The translations under genes and the position numbers were made by a program. From an uncultured Veillonella sp. (lineage in GTDB: Bacteria; Bacillota; Negativicutes; Veillonellales; Veillonellaceae): 29,920 nt of DNA. Location of the stretch: the NCBI GenBank assembly GCA_900544365.1, contig UQVF01000019.1, positions 1 to 29,920 of the forward strand, in the 5' to 3' direction. Within the stretch, counting starts at the first letter, position 1. The number at the start of each line of letters is the position of its first letter. Below the pieces are notes generated by a model, which was given only the letters and a program-made list of their open reading frames with translations, searched no databases and was not told the DNA's origin. This document shows, piece after piece, positions 8,724 to 15,733 of the stretch.

Positions 8724-8752
8724 TTGAATTTGATGCATACATATGATACTAT
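8724..8752 (+). promoter_or_regulatory. Promoter of porin copy 6
   Basis: TTGAAT (8724-8729), 17-bp spacer, TACTAT (8747-8752) preceded by TGA. Predicted leader is about 150 nt. The leader has no clear copy of the conserved element; the stretch at 8808-8827 (GAGAGAATAAGGGGCTCTG) is at best a degenerate version. Confidence 0.55.
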
Positions 8753-8908
8753 TAAGTAAAGTCTAATGTTATAGTAAGGCGAGGTAGGTAGAGGTACTTG
8801 CTTAACGATGAGAGAATAAGGGGCTCTGTTACTAGTAATACAAAACTATATCGGATTTTCTATATACAAAGGACAAGGGTATTATTTGTTTTATAAAAGG
8901 TATTAATT

Positions 8909-10207
8909 ATGAAAAAACAATTAGCAGTATTCGCAGCAATAGCTGCATTGGGTGTGACATCTGCGTTAGCAGCACATCCATTCTCAGATGTAACCGCAAA
9001 AGATTGGGCGTATCAAGCAGTAGAACGCTTGGCAGCGGAAGGCGTTATCGAAGGCTATCCAGATGGTACATTCAAAGGTCAACGTAATATCACTCGTTAT
9101 GAAATGGCACAAATGATTGCTAGAGCAGATGCACATCAAGACGAAGTAACAACTGAGCAAAGAGCTGTGATTCAACGTTTGGCTAGTGAATTTGCTAATG
9201 AATTACAAGCATTTGGCGTACGTGTGAATAAATTGGAAGATAAAGTGGGGAACTTTAAGTTTTCTGGGGATGCAAGGTTACGGTATCATAACATGCCAGA
9301 AGCGACTCCTGAAGCAGGTAAGTCAAGCTTTGAATATCGTGCACGTTTAATGTTTGATGGGGCTCTTGATGATAAGACTAAGATAGGTATTCGTTTAACA
9401 ACAGAGGATATATCATTTGCAACTGCAAAAGATGGGGCTTCTAAAAATGATTTAGTTGAAGGTGCTAAAGTATTCTTTGATGAAGTATATGTGCAACGTA
9501 TATTAGGTAAGCATGCAAAAGTTACTGTAGGTAGAAAAGACTATGCTATCGGTAATGGACTTATTTATGATGAAATGTTTAAAGGTGCTACATTAGATCT
9601 AGGAAATGAAAAGCTAAATGCAGTTCTTGCACACGGATATATTCAGCATAATCAAAAATCTGTTACTTCATATGAGTTAAAATATCGTCCAAATGATACT
9701 CTATCTGTAAAAGGTTTTTACTTAGATCGTCATAGTACAAAATATAGTGATTCCTCAGAAAAGAATGCGGATATTTTTGGCGGTGCTTTAGATATTACAT
9801 TTGGTCCTCAACATAAAATTTGGGTTGGTGGTGAATATGCACGAAAAGCATCTGCTAAAGTAGGCTCGAGAGATGATAAAAAAACTTCTACTTCTGCAGG
9901 TGAGGCATGGATTGTCGGTGTCGGCTATGGTAAGGCTATTAATACAGAGCCTGGTACATGGGGGGCAAAATTACAATATTTCAATTTTGGTACAGATACC
10001 TTTGTAAAACATACAGGATATAAGACGCCTACACGTGATGAAAATTATGGTATTGGTCATTCGGACTATAAGGGATGGTTAGCTAGTGTAGACTATACAA
10101 TTAATAAGTATTTAGGACTCTCTGCCTATGCGACGCTTAATAGTGAAAAACAAAATGGAGATAAGTATCCAGAGTATTATCGTGTAGACCTCAATTTCCA
10201 ATTCTAA
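8909..10207 (+). CDS. SLH-domain outer-membrane porin OmpM, copy 6, divergent (432 aa)
   Basis: Same layout as the other five, but clearly diverged from the first residues. The signal peptide is MKKQLAVFAAIAALG..., cleaved near ALA. The SLH domain (about 22-82) reads FSDVTAKDWAYQAVERLAAEGVIEGYPDGTF with ITRYEMAQMIARAD. It has the coiled coil and a barrel ending in YRVDLNFQF instead of RAELNYKF. It keeps GPQHKIWVGGEYA like copy 2. The start follows AAAAGG with a different leader, and silent sites differ from copies 1-5, so it has not taken part in their sequence homogenisation. It probably has a distinct role or expression pattern (inference). Confidence 0.93.
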   Translation: MKKQLAVFAAIAALGVTSALAAHPFSDVTAKDWAYQAVERLAAEGVIEGYPDGTFKGQRNITRYEMAQMIARADAHQDEVTTEQRAVIQRLASEFANELQAFGVRVNKLEDKVGNFKFSGDARLRYHNMPEATPEAGKSSFEYRARLMFDGALDDKTKIGIRLTTEDISFATAKDGASKNDLVEGAKVFFDEVYVQRILGKHAKVTVGRKDYAIGNGLIYDEMFKGATLDLGNEKLNAVLAHGYIQHNQKSVTSYELKYRPNDTLSVKGFYLDRHSTKYSDSSEKNADIFGGALDITFGPQHKIWVGGEYARKASAKVGSRDDKKTSTSAGEAWIVGVGYGKAINTEPGTWGAKLQYFNFGTDTFVKHTGYKTPTRDENYGIGHSDYKGWLASVDYTINKYLGLSAYATLNSEKQNGDKYPEYYRVDLNFQF

Positions 10208-10225
10208 GTATATTTAAAAAAGAAA

Positions 10226-10250
10226 AAGAACTCCACCAGGGGTTCTTTTT
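10226..10250 (+). terminator. Intrinsic terminator of porin copy 6
   Basis: AAGAACTCC (10226-10234), ACCA loop, GGGGTTCTT (10239-10247), then T's. The stem is that of the other porins but the UUCG loop is replaced by ACCA. Confidence 0.88.
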
Positions 10251-10362
10251 CTTTTCATCTAATATCTGTACAACGCTGACAGATAGACAAAACAATCTAT
10301 TGTCATAACTTAAGTATGGGAAAAGCATTCCTAATCTATGACGTATCATTAGAATCTATACA

Positions 10363-10390
10363 TTACAATCTAGAGGGAACATGATATAAT
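10363..10390 (+). promoter_or_regulatory. Promoter of bcrC and the following gene
   Basis: TTACAA (10363-10368), 16-bp spacer, TATAAT (10385-10390) preceded by TGA. Predicted start is near 10397, about 37 nt before the bcrC start codon. Confidence 0.65.
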
Positions 10391-10433
10391 AAGACATAAT
10401 CTATCTCTTTGTCAGGAAATGGAAGGTGTTATA

Positions 10434-11033
10434 ATGAATGATTGGTTCTTCTCGCTCATCAATGGTATGGCAAATCATAGTGTCATCTTAGATGCTTTGA
10501 TGATAGCTGTTTCTAAGCTTGTACCATATGTATATATACTGATTCTGGCTTGGCTGTATGTGCAAGGTTTCCGTACGGGCAGTTTTAAACTTCGTGGTGA
10601 AAGTTTCGCCACAGGTGTATTATTGGTGATTTGTTTGATTGGTAGTTTTATCCTAGGCTCCATGTTCTACGAAAATCGTCCCTTTGTAGATCATCCAGAT
10701 GCTATATTAATTGTGAGTCATGCAGCAGATGCTAGCTTCCCAAGTGACCATGCAGTAGGCACAATGGCGATTGCTTGTGGTATTTTGTTCTATCGTTGGA
10801 ACTGGGGTACTTGGATGGTCTATGGCTCTATTTTAGTCGGCTTTTCTCGTGTATTTGTAGGGAACCATTACCCTGGGGATATACTAGGGGCTTTCATCCT
10901 TGTGTGGATTTTGACTGCTATCTATAATAAAACTATACGTCGTGGAGTGGTGCGATTGTATAGGGGATTAGATACACGACTCATGCGAGAGTATGTGAGA
11001 CGATTCCGAAGCAGAAGAGATATGTGGAAATAG
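10434..11033 (+). CDS. bcrC: Undecaprenyl-diphosphate phosphatase, PAP2/BcrC type (199 aa)
   Basis: Integral membrane PAP2 phosphatase that dephosphorylates undecaprenyl diphosphate, recycling the carrier lipid for peptidoglycan and O-antigen-type glycans. Motifs seen: NRPFVDH (R82-P83), FPSDHA (103-106 PSDH) and SRVFVGNHYPGD (138-149), the three PAP2 signatures. The opening MNDWFFSLINGMANHSVILD and the spacing match Bacillus BcrC rather than generic PAP2 proteins. The Lys of the classic first motif (K-x6-RP) is absent. Several hydrophobic segments span the protein. I chose the ATG at 10434, preceded by GGAAGGTG, over the in-frame ATG at 10419, which has no spaced ribosome site. It is followed at 11 nt by a small gene, probably co-transcribed. 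Confidence 0.88.
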   Translation: MNDWFFSLINGMANHSVILDALMIAVSKLVPYVYILILAWLYVQGFRTGSFKLRGESFATGVLLVICLIGSFILGSMFYENRPFVDHPDAILIVSHAADASFPSDHAVGTMAIACGILFYRWNWGTWMVYGSILVGFSRVFVGNHYPGDILGAFILVWILTAIYNKTIRRGVVRLYRGLDTRLMREYVRRFRSRRDMWK

Positions 11034-11044
11034 AGGAGGTTATC

Positions 11045-11359
11045 ATGGATTTTCAAAGTTCTGCAGGTCCTAATCAATATAGTGATTCTGTCTATGAAGT
11101 GGTGTTTACACCGGTGTTGGAGCGCCCAGAGTACCAAGGGGAGCCGTTACATTCTTTGTTGTTAGAATTACGTGAGAAAATGGGACAATCCGATTTTGAT
11201 CAATATATCAACAGTTTAATTTCTATCAAATACAATGGGACAGCCCTATGGTTAATTACGAAAAGTGAACGAAATCGCACATTAATCGAGGGTCGATTTT
11301 TACCATTGTTGTGTGAAGTATTCAAGGTAGCAGCGCCACGGATTATTTCGCAACCATAA
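11045..11359 (+). CDS. Small protein resembling DnaA domain I (104 aa)
   Basis: No confident family assignment. The stretch from about residue 28 (LHSLLLELREKMGQSDFDQY, then a hydrophobic strand, LIEGRFLPLL) follows the pattern of the DnaA N-terminal domain: helix, F--w/y, two beta strands with N-G-T-A-L-W-L, then a helix entered through ER-R-LIE-R. No AAA+ or DNA-binding part follows, so this would be a free-standing domain. The ATG at 11045 is chosen because AGGAGGT sits at 11034-11040, overlapping the bcrC stop; an upstream ATG at 11024 lies inside bcrC. It ends before a strong terminator. Resemblance is judged by eye only. Confidence 0.6.
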   Translation: MDFQSSAGPNQYSDSVYEVVFTPVLERPEYQGEPLHSLLLELREKMGQSDFDQYINSLISIKYNGTALWLITKSERNRTLIEGRFLPLLCEVFKVAAPRIISQP

Positions 11360-11379
11360 GTATATGCTAACTATATAAG

Positions 11380-11419
11380 GTCTGATAATAGATAATAATA
11401 TCTATTGTCAGACTTTTTT
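11380..11419 (+). terminator. Intrinsic terminator after bcrC operon
   Basis: A 14-bp stem: GTCTGATAATAGAT (11380-11393) pairs with ATCTATTGTCAGAC (11400-11413), followed by a T run. The rest of the 310-bp gap to 11670 holds the Fur-box-like site and the promoter below. Confidence 0.9.
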
Positions 11420-11566
11420 AGTATGTGTAGCATACAAGATATAAATGAGAACACAGAGGGGGATAAAGCTTTGTAAAATAGGATAATAGACTTATATGAG
11501 CAACTTTAATGTTTAGAATGGCGTATTATATAGTTGAGATATAATTCTTTCAACAATTTCAATAAA

Positions 11567-11581
11567 TGAGAAAAATTATCA
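11567..11581 (+). promoter_or_regulatory. Fur-box-like operator before the CbiK homologue
   Basis: TGAGAAAAATTATCA matches the 7-1-7 Fur consensus TGATAATnATTATCA at 12 of 14 defined positions. It ends directly against the -35 hexamer at 11582, a position where a bound repressor would block transcription. Iron control is inferred. Confidence 0.55.
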
Positions 11582-11610
11582 TTGACATAATACAAAACGT
11601 GACGTATTAT
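11582..11610 (+). promoter_or_regulatory. Promoter of the CbiK homologue
   Basis: Consensus TTGACA (11582-11587), 17-bp spacer, TATTAT (11605-11610). It is the closest to sigma-70 consensus in the window. Predicted start is near 11617. Confidence 0.75.
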
Positions 11611-11669
11611 AGGTATAAAGAAGTGTGTTTATGTAACCCGTCAAGCAAGTAATTAATATGGAGGCATAT

Positions 11670-12542
11670 ATGAATCAACGTGGTATTGTGTTAGCAACAT
11701 TTGGATCCATCTACGGAGATGCAGTGGAAGCATCGGTAGGTGCTATGGAACGACGCATTATGGAAATGTACCCAGGTGTGGAGGTGCGCCGTGTATTTTT
11801 GTCAGATGCTTTAGTAGATAAATGGAATGAAAAATATGATACAAAAGTATTTACTTTAATTGGAGCCATTGAAAGCTTGGCAAAGGCAGGAGTTACAGAA
11901 TTATTTGTACAACCATTTGCATTGGTGTGGGATCAATGCTATGTACAAATGCGTAAAGAAATTATGAAAGAAGCTCATGACCATGGTATGCGTGCTACTG
12001 TGGGCAAACCATTGTTGAATTCTTTAGGTGTGAAGAATTATGCAGATGATTACTCCGATACGATTGAAGCCATCATCAAACATATTAATATTCGTGCCTT
12101 AAATAAAACTGTCTTACTGATGGCAAATGGTCAAAATCAATTAGAGTACAGTGCATTGCAATTAAAATGTTTGTACGGAGCAGGACAAAATGTTGTCGTA
12201 TTTACAGCGAATGGATTCCCTAACTTTAAACAGGCATTGACGTTGTTAGAACGTTTAGATCATCAAGAGGTACTGGTAGTGCCATTGGCATTGATTGGCT
12301 CGGCTCATTTGATGGATTATTTAGGTGGTGATCGATCTGACTCGATTGCAACACTCTTAGGTCAACAAGGATATGGTGTATCGGTTTGGAATGAAGGCTT
12401 AGGAGAAAATCCATATATTCAAGAATTATTTGTCAAACATTTATCGCAAGTCATTCGTAGTGCAGAGCGCCGCAACCTACGTCAACGTGAAACTACAGAG
12501 AGTAAACCTTCCGTGAAGCATGGAACATTTCGAACTGCATAG
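11670..12542 (+). CDS. CbiK-family sirohydrochlorin chelatase homologue with altered active site (290 aa)
   Basis: Resembles CbiK, the class II chelatase that inserts Co2+ (or Fe2+) into sirohydrochlorin. Family features: N-terminal GIVLATFGSIYGDAVE, the two-domain length of about 265-290 aa, VVPLALIGSAH with His213 matching the second metal-binding His, and GLGENPYIQELFVKHL near the C-terminus. At the first catalytic His, however, where Salmonella CbiK reads FMGHG, this protein reads LMANG, so His is replaced by Asn153. It may have a changed substrate, act as a tetrapyrrole or metal binder, or use another residue. It stands alone, with no cobalamin genes nearby, behind a consensus promoter with a Fur-box-like site, which suggests an iron or haem role. 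The start at 11670 is chosen for GGAGG at 11660-11664; an in-frame ATG at 11658 has no such site. No signal peptide is evident. Confidence 0.8.
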   Translation: MNQRGIVLATFGSIYGDAVEASVGAMERRIMEMYPGVEVRRVFLSDALVDKWNEKYDTKVFTLIGAIESLAKAGVTELFVQPFALVWDQCYVQMRKEIMKEAHDHGMRATVGKPLLNSLGVKNYADDYSDTIEAIIKHINIRALNKTVLLMANGQNQLEYSALQLKCLYGAGQNVVVFTANGFPNFKQALTLLERLDHQEVLVVPLALIGSAHLMDYLGGDRSDSIATLLGQQGYGVSVWNEGLGENPYIQELFVKHLSQVIRSAERRNLRQRETTESKPSVKHGTFRTA

Positions 12543-12556
12543 GATAATATAAACTA

Positions 12557-12591
12557 TCGCATATCATGATACGTCATGGTATGCGATTTTT
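12557..12591 (+). terminator. Intrinsic terminator after the CbiK homologue
   Basis: TCGCATA (12557-12563) pairs with TATGCGA (12580-12586), with inner ATG/CAT pairs, then TTTTT. It overlaps the -35 of the next promoter. Confidence 0.82.
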
Positions 12592-12618
12592 GATTGTTAT
12601 GGGAATTTGGAGTATAAT
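12590..12618 (+). promoter_or_regulatory. Promoter of the first LtaS-like gene
   Basis: TTGATT (12590-12595), 17-bp spacer, TATAAT (12613-12618). Leader of about 74 nt to the ATG at 12699. Confidence 0.65.
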
Positions 12619-12698
12619 GGAAAGTAATAATAGTCGAACGATGACGATATTCTATCACAACAGATATCTATATAATTTATAATAAGGGGAGTAGACTC

Positions 12699-14648
12699 AT
12701 GGGACATACAAAGCTATCTAACTGGATACATGGACTACAGTTAGATGTAAAAGGATTACTTTGGTTCTCCGCACTATTCATGGTATTTAGGATTGCTTTT
12801 ATTGGGCTCTTTCAAGATCAACTAGGAGAAGTGGGTACCGGTGATATCCTTGAAGCCTTATGGTTGGGATTTCGGATTAGCTTAAAAACTGCGGGAGCCA
12901 TCGTATTACTTAGTTTTGTATTCTCTACGATACCTGGTATATTTGGTAGCTTTACATGGTATTCTCCTTGGAAAATCCGTCGCTGGATTTACGGTATTAG
13001 CACGGCAGTATTTACCTTCTTGTTTTGCTTGCGTATACCTTATTTTACAATTTTCCATGCCACTTTCAATGCCATGATTATCAACGGGGCTCATGATGAC
13101 ATTGGTGCCACTCTGCAAACAGGGATTTCAGAATATGGATTGCTATGGCGTGTGCCCTTAGCTATTGTGTTCTGTGCAGTGATGGTGTATATCTTTATGA
13201 AAGTTTATACCAACCGTACATGGACGATAGAGATACAAGGTAAAGGCAAACAGATTGCTACAGTACTTGGATCTATCCTGCTGGTTGTAGCTGTGGGCAT
13301 TGGATTGCGATTTGGAGGGGCTTTCACCTATAATGGGTCCATCCATTGGGAAAATGCAGCGCGGACGAAATCCAACCTATTAAATGAAGCAATTTTAGAT
13401 GACGGACAAGCATTGAAACGAGTATCTACCATTTATGAGCGATCTAAACAAGCGAAGAAAATTACTATTACCAGTGCTGAGCTAAAAGATGTCATCCAAT
13501 CTGTGGGAGGAAATCCGAAGGCGAATACCATAGATGAGGCTTTCACAAGGACTATTACAGAAGAAAAATTACCTACACAGCCGAATAATGTTATCTTTGT
13601 GTTAGGTGAAAGCTATGGCTTGTGGCCTTTCTTGCCGAACTATGAAGAATTAGGTAATTACATTGTGCAAGAAGGCAAGGCGCTTCAAAATTCGCCAAAA
13701 GCGATGCACACAAAGTATATGCTAGCTCATGGTACAGGCACTATGCCGGCCATTAATGGATATGTTACTGGCTTAGCCGATGCGGGGCTATATCCAAATT
13801 ATGAAGGGCAGTCCTATAAAGCTAAATATGGCACTGGTATTGCGCAAATGATGAAACATTTTGGCTATAAAACAGTGTTCTGGTATGGTGGATTTGGGAC
13901 TTGGCAAGATGTGGAACGATTTGCACTGGCACAAGGTTTTGATGAATTCCATGGTGCGACAAGCTTCCCTTATGAAGGTGGTAATGCTTGGGGCGCTCCT
14001 GATGGAGATTTGTTTAAGGCGATTACCAATTATATAAAAGGGGAACAACCAGGTGAAAAAGTATTCCACTTTATTATGACATCTTCTAATCATCCGCCAT
14101 ATTCGGTAGATTTGGAAAAAGCTGGTTTTGATGCGTCTAAGGTAATTGGCAAAGGCGATGACTCTATCAAAAAAGACGATAAAACAGTGAACGAAATCGG
14201 CCATTTCTGGTATGCAGATATGACCATGGGGAAAATGATTCGTGACGTAGAGAAATTGGACCCTACTATGTTGACCTTGATTACAGGGGACCATTCTGAG
14301 CGGTTTAGCTTTGCTACTCAAGTAGATATTCCTACATTCTCAGCGATACCATTCATTGTTTATGGACAAGGTATTAATCCTAGTTGGCTGAGTGAAAGTA
14401 GTTTCGGTAGTGCCTTACAAATTAATCCTACCTTGGCAGAACTAATAGGCAGAAAAGGCGATACGTACATGAGCTTAATGCCGAGTCTATTTACACAACC
14501 AAAAATGGGCTTTAACCATCGCTTGTACGTAGATGCTAGCGGTATTCATGAACAAGGGGCATCCATGCCAGAACAGTATGCGAAGTATATTAAAGCATTG
14601 CGGACTATAAGCGTGTGGCGCGTAGTGAGAGGAAATGCGGTGGAGTAG
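12699..14648 (+). CDS. LtaS/sulfatase-fold membrane transferase, Thr-nucleophile type (649 aa)
   Basis: Alkaline-phosphatase-superfamily membrane enzyme of the LtaS/phosphoglycerol- or phosphoethanolamine-transferase group. About five membrane helices occupy residues 20-205 and an extracytoplasmic catalytic domain follows from about 295. Visible active-site elements are FVLGESYG (E304, metal ligand), GTGTMPAING (T348, nucleophile position) and ITGDHSERF (D531, H532, metal ligands); TSSNHPPY matches the conserved His region. It probably transfers a phospho-alcohol from a phospholipid to a cell-surface glycan; the acceptor is unknown. In a diderm this need not be lipoteichoic acid. The start is preceded by AGGGGAG. 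The downstream dehydratase begins 6 nt after the stop, so they are co-transcribed. A paralogue follows at 15734. Confidence 0.85.
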   Translation: MGHTKLSNWIHGLQLDVKGLLWFSALFMVFRIAFIGLFQDQLGEVGTGDILEALWLGFRISLKTAGAIVLLSFVFSTIPGIFGSFTWYSPWKIRRWIYGISTAVFTFLFCLRIPYFTIFHATFNAMIINGAHDDIGATLQTGISEYGLLWRVPLAIVFCAVMVYIFMKVYTNRTWTIEIQGKGKQIATVLGSILLVVAVGIGLRFGGAFTYNGSIHWENAARTKSNLLNEAILDDGQALKRVSTIYERSKQAKKITITSAELKDVIQSVGGNPKANTIDEAFTRTITEEKLPTQPNNVIFVLGESYGLWPFLPNYEELGNYIVQEGKALQNSPKAMHTKYMLAHGTGTMPAINGYVTGLADAGLYPNYEGQSYKAKYGTGIAQMMKHFGYKTVFWYGGFGTWQDVERFALAQGFDEFHGATSFPYEGGNAWGAPDGDLFKAITNYIKGEQPGEKVFHFIMTSSNHPPYSVDLEKAGFDASKVIGKGDDSIKKDDKTVNEIGHFWYADMTMGKMIRDVEKLDPTMLTLITGDHSERFSFATQVDIPTFSAIPFIVYGQGINPSWLSESSFGSALQINPTLAELIGRKGDTYMSLMPSLFTQPKMGFNHRLYVDASGIHEQGASMPEQYAKYIKALRTISVWRVVRGNAVE

Positions 14649-14654
14649 AGTTTT

Positions 14655-15608
14655 ATGAACATCCTAGTTACAGGCGGTTGTGGCTTTATAGGTAGCCACT
14701 TTATACGATATATGCAGAAGGCCTATGGAGGAGATTCTTTTATATGTTTAGATGCCTTAACCTATGCAGGAAATAAGAACAATATAGCAGATTTCTTACA
14801 TCGTCCATGGCTTACTTTGGCGGAAGGGAATATTCGAGATGCTGTTTTTGTAGATACTTTGTTTTCTACCTATAAGCCAGATGTTGTCATACATTTTGCA
14901 GCAGAAACTCATGTGGATCGAAGTATTACGGGCCCACAAGTGTTTTTAGAGACAAATGTCATAGGAACAGGTGTATTATTAGATGCTTGCTTGCGATACG
15001 GGATAGGGAGATTTCATCATGTATCTACGGATGAAGTCTATGGAGCTTTACCTTTAGATGGTGGAGTTCCTTTTACGGAAGAAAGTCCATTAGCACCTAC
15101 CAGTCCTTATGCAGCTTCTAAGGCATCTTCTGATTTATTAGTGTTGAGTTATCATAAAACCTATGGCTTACCGGTAACCATATCGAGATGTTCTAATAAT
15201 TATGGAACGTATCAGTATCCGGAAAAATTAATTCCTCTTATGATACAACGTGCTTTACAGGATGCTCCGTTGCCAGTTTATGGCGATGGATTGAATGTGC
15301 GTGATTGGATTCACGTATTAGACCACTGTAGGGCCATTGATTGTATCCTACAAAGAGGTAGAGTGGGAGAAGTGTACAATGTAGGAGCTGGTGAAGAGAT
15401 TCCTAATATTGAGTTAGTGAAACGAATCCTAACTATTTTGGGAAAACCCTATGAATTAATTACCTATGTGGAAGATAGATTGGGCCATGACCGACGGTAT
15501 ACCATCGACAGTAGTAAGCTGGAAAGATTAGGATGGAGACCAGAGTATACCATGGAGGATCAATTGGAACTGATTGTACAATGGTATAGGAAACGGTTGT
15601 TACGTTAA
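14655..15608 (+). CDS. rfbB: dTDP-glucose 4,6-dehydratase (317 aa)
   Basis: Extended short-chain dehydrogenase that converts dTDP-glucose to dTDP-4-keto-6-deoxyglucose for deoxysugar synthesis. Seen: Rossmann motif TGGCGFIGSH (6-15), LDALTYAGN typical of RfbB, HFAAETHVDRS, STDEVYG (124-130) with the catalytic Thr-Asp-Glu, YAASK (Y152, K156), SRCSNNYG, and the terminal GWRPEYT. The length is slightly shorter than the usual 330-360. The start follows GGAG with 6 nt separating it from the previous stop. rfbA, rfbC and rfbD are not in the window, so either they lie elsewhere or another 6-deoxysugar is made. Confidence 0.92.
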   Translation: MNILVTGGCGFIGSHFIRYMQKAYGGDSFICLDALTYAGNKNNIADFLHRPWLTLAEGNIRDAVFVDTLFSTYKPDVVIHFAAETHVDRSITGPQVFLETNVIGTGVLLDACLRYGIGRFHHVSTDEVYGALPLDGGVPFTEESPLAPTSPYAASKASSDLLVLSYHKTYGLPVTISRCSNNYGTYQYPEKLIPLMIQRALQDAPLPVYGDGLNVRDWIHVLDHCRAIDCILQRGRVGEVYNVGAGEEIPNIELVKRILTILGKPYELITYVEDRLGHDRRYTIDSSKLERLGWRPEYTMEDQLELIVQWYRKRLLR

Positions 15609-15674
15609 ATCTATATTCGTGATAAAAATTTAGTGGATGTAAGATAGTATAGACCTAGGAAATAGGGAGGATGT

Positions 15675-15722
15675 ATGTCAGAACCTTTATTGTCGGTAGG
15701 TATATATTACTTGTTTATATAA
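15675..15722 (+). pseudogene. Start fragment of a lost glycosyltransferase gene
   Basis: A strong ribosome site (GGGAGG, 15665-15670) precedes ATG at 15675. The frame gives MSEPLLSVGIYYLFI then TAA. The first ten residues are the standard opening of family-2 glycosyltransferases (SEPLLSVGIPTYN type), and the similarity breaks off after GI. This reads as the 5' stub of a deleted gene, although ten residues are a slim basis. The 125-bp gap between rfbB and the next gene is otherwise AT-rich. Confidence 0.4.
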
Positions 15723-15733
15723 TATGGTGAATT

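Noticed and set aside
12699..14648. A true lipoteichoic acid synthase
   Set aside because: The enzyme fold fits, but the organism looks like a diderm with no other LTA genes in view, so only the broader LtaS/sulfatase-fold transferase call is supported.
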